From positions 1 through 8,022 of the forward strand of contig JANLGB010000043.1 of the NCBI GenBank assembly GCA_024653405.1: a DNA stretch of 8,022 bases, in the 5' to 3' direction. Source of the stretch: Candidatus Saccharicenans sp. Its GTDB lineage: Bacteria > Acidobacteriota > Aminicenantia > Aminicenantales > Saccharicenantaceae. The translations under genes were made by a program, and so were the position numbers. Positions 7,322-8,022 of this stretch are shown here, one piece after another. Positions within the stretch are counted from its first letter, which is position 1, and each line of letters opens with the position of its first letter. The notes under the pieces were generated by a model. The model did no database searches and was not told where the DNA came from. It worked only from the letters and a program-made list of their open reading frames with translations.

Positions 7322-8022
7322 TCACCCGTGCCTGATTCTTTCAAACCCGGAGACAGTTACCACCTCCAGAGTCTGGCCGGTTTCCCGCTCCAGCTGGTCC
7401 AGCAGCAGGTTTAAGCCAAGGGTGTCACTGGCAATGTGACCGGCCACGATGACATTCAGGTTGGCTTTCTTGGCCTTTTCCAGGGCTTCCTCGCTGTAAT
7501 GCATGCCCACCAGGGTGCTGATACCGGCTGCCGCCTGCTTCTCATAAATATCCCTGGAGCCTTCGGTGCCTCCGGTCATGTCGACATAAATTTTCCCGGC
7601 CCGGCTGCTTTCCGAACCGGACAGAATCTTGGGTGGGACCGAATTCCGGCTGGAAGTCCGGTATTCAGGAATTTCTTTCAGGATGTTCAGAACATCTTTC
7701 AACCTTTCCGGCGCTTTCTGCTGGAAGAGGTCTGTTAAATATCTGGTAACGCAATTATCGGCCGGAGTATGGAGGCAGGCCAGGGGCAGGTTCAACTGCC
7801 GCGCCACGTCCACAGTCCGGTTATGGTTCACTGGGAGAAGCCGTCTTTCAATCTCACCGATCCTCTTTTCCAGGAGCTGCTCGGCCACGCTGGGTGTCAC
7901 GCCGAAAGCACTCAGCAGGTCAACCTGCAGGGCCATGACCTCGGACAGGCGGGCCAGGGCCCGTCCCGAAGGATGATGGGCCAGCAGGTTGACCTGCTGA
8001 GTGCTTTCGGCGTGACACCCAG
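7322..8022 (-). CDS. NIF3/DUF34-family metal-binding protein, 5'-partial, reading into an inverted repeat
   Basis: The gene encodes a NIF3-like (DUF34, formerly 'GTP cyclohydrolase I type 2') protein; the family forms oligomers with a dinuclear metal site and its biochemical role is still poorly defined. Reading leftward from the edge, the protein includes LLAHHPSGRA (codons about 7961-7987), which matches the family AHHP metal motif. It then has MALQVDLLSAFGVTP. Numbered from the Met at 7936, it continues with LHTPADN (His56, Asp60; usual HTNLD) and VIVAGHIASD (His167, Asp171), where the family usually has H-x-x-S/T-E. TGGTEG near 121-126 and the closing VSGFERIRHG are also visible. The Met at 7936 is internal, not the start, because the AHHP motif lies upstream of it. 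Codons beyond about 7984 belong to the inverted repeat arm and are probably not native. Its 3' end is convergent with the flavodoxin gene. Confidence 0.85.
   Translation of the reverse strand, partial: GCHAESTQQVNLLAHHPSGRALARLSEVMALQVDLLSAFGVTPSVAEQLLEKRIGEIERRLLPVNHNRTVDVARQLNLPLACLHTPADNCVTRYLTDLFQQKAPERLKDVLNILKEIPEYRTSSRNSVPPKILSGSESSRAGKIYVDMTGGTEGSRDIYEKQAAAGISTLVGMHYSEEALEKAKKANLNVIVAGHIASDTLGLNLLLDQLERETGQTLEVVTVSGFERIRHG
7890..8022. repeat. 39-bp perfect inverted repeat at the right edge (probable fold-back artefact)
   Basis: Bases 7890-7928 are the exact reverse complement of 7984-8022, with a 55-base loop (7929-7983). The repeat runs to the last base of the window. The outer arm, read on the plus strand, encodes QVDLLSAFGVTP, the same NIF3 segment that the inner arm encodes on the minus strand. 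A near-palindrome (CAGCAGGT..ACCTGCTG) sits at the junction. A coding sequence duplicated in inverse exactly at an edge points to a chimeric read or assembly fold-back rather than a biological element. Confidence 0.85.

Noticed and set aside
7319..7327. GGGTCACCC between the convergent flavodoxin and NIF3 genes as a shared terminator.
   Set aside because: It has a four-base stem with a one-base loop, no T-tract, and overlaps the NIF3 stop codon.
7436..7976. Plus-strand open frames opposite the NIF3 gene.
   Set aside because: The minus strand carries clear NIF3 family motifs throughout; the plus-strand translations have none.

Overview
The window is bacterial chromosomal DNA of moderately high GC by eye, most likely from one end of a metagenome or draft-genome contig. 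It holds seven protein genes, no RNA genes, no mobile elements and no CRISPR. The kinase and a probable exported protein suggest a bacterium with a diderm-type envelope. The gene style (YtcJ-type amidohydrolase, DUF4783-like protein, very large NtrY-like kinase, a divergent NIF3 protein) fits lineages around Acidobacteriota/Aminicenantes. That placement is a low-confidence inference from family recall, and no marker gene is present.

Layout. 1-1191 (+) is the 3' part of a YtcJ-like amidohydrolase; its C-terminus is broken, because the expected last strand is encoded out of frame at 1179-1229. Convergent to it is a small HAD phosphatase (1313-1897, -). A divergent intergenic region (about 1898-2072) carries a good sigma70-type promoter reading right. 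It drives an 83-residue two-helix membrane protein (2073-2324). Next come a probable exported DUF4783-like protein (2402-2839) and, starting at the very next base, a 1298-residue histidine kinase (2840-6736). A flavodoxin-like protein follows (6809-7303, own strong ribosome binding site). A NIF3/DUF34 protein is convergent to it (7322 to the right edge, -).

How the genes relate. The clearest functional unit is the exported DUF4783-like protein plus the kinase: the two genes abut with no spacer, and the kinase has three separate predicted extracytoplasmic regions. I infer that they form an envelope-sensing pair. No response regulator lies in the window. The other genes look like independent housekeeping or metabolic genes in short transcription units.

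The right edge carries a 39-bp perfect inverted repeat (7890-7928 / 7984-8022) inside the NIF3 coding sequence. The outer arm is the same coding sequence turned around. This looks like a fold-back chimera or assembly artefact, so the last ~40 bases should not be trusted as genome order. No gene-free stretch exceeds 300 bases. I did not find a clear new biological system; the most unusual object is the three-sensor, twelve-helix kinase and its abutting partner.
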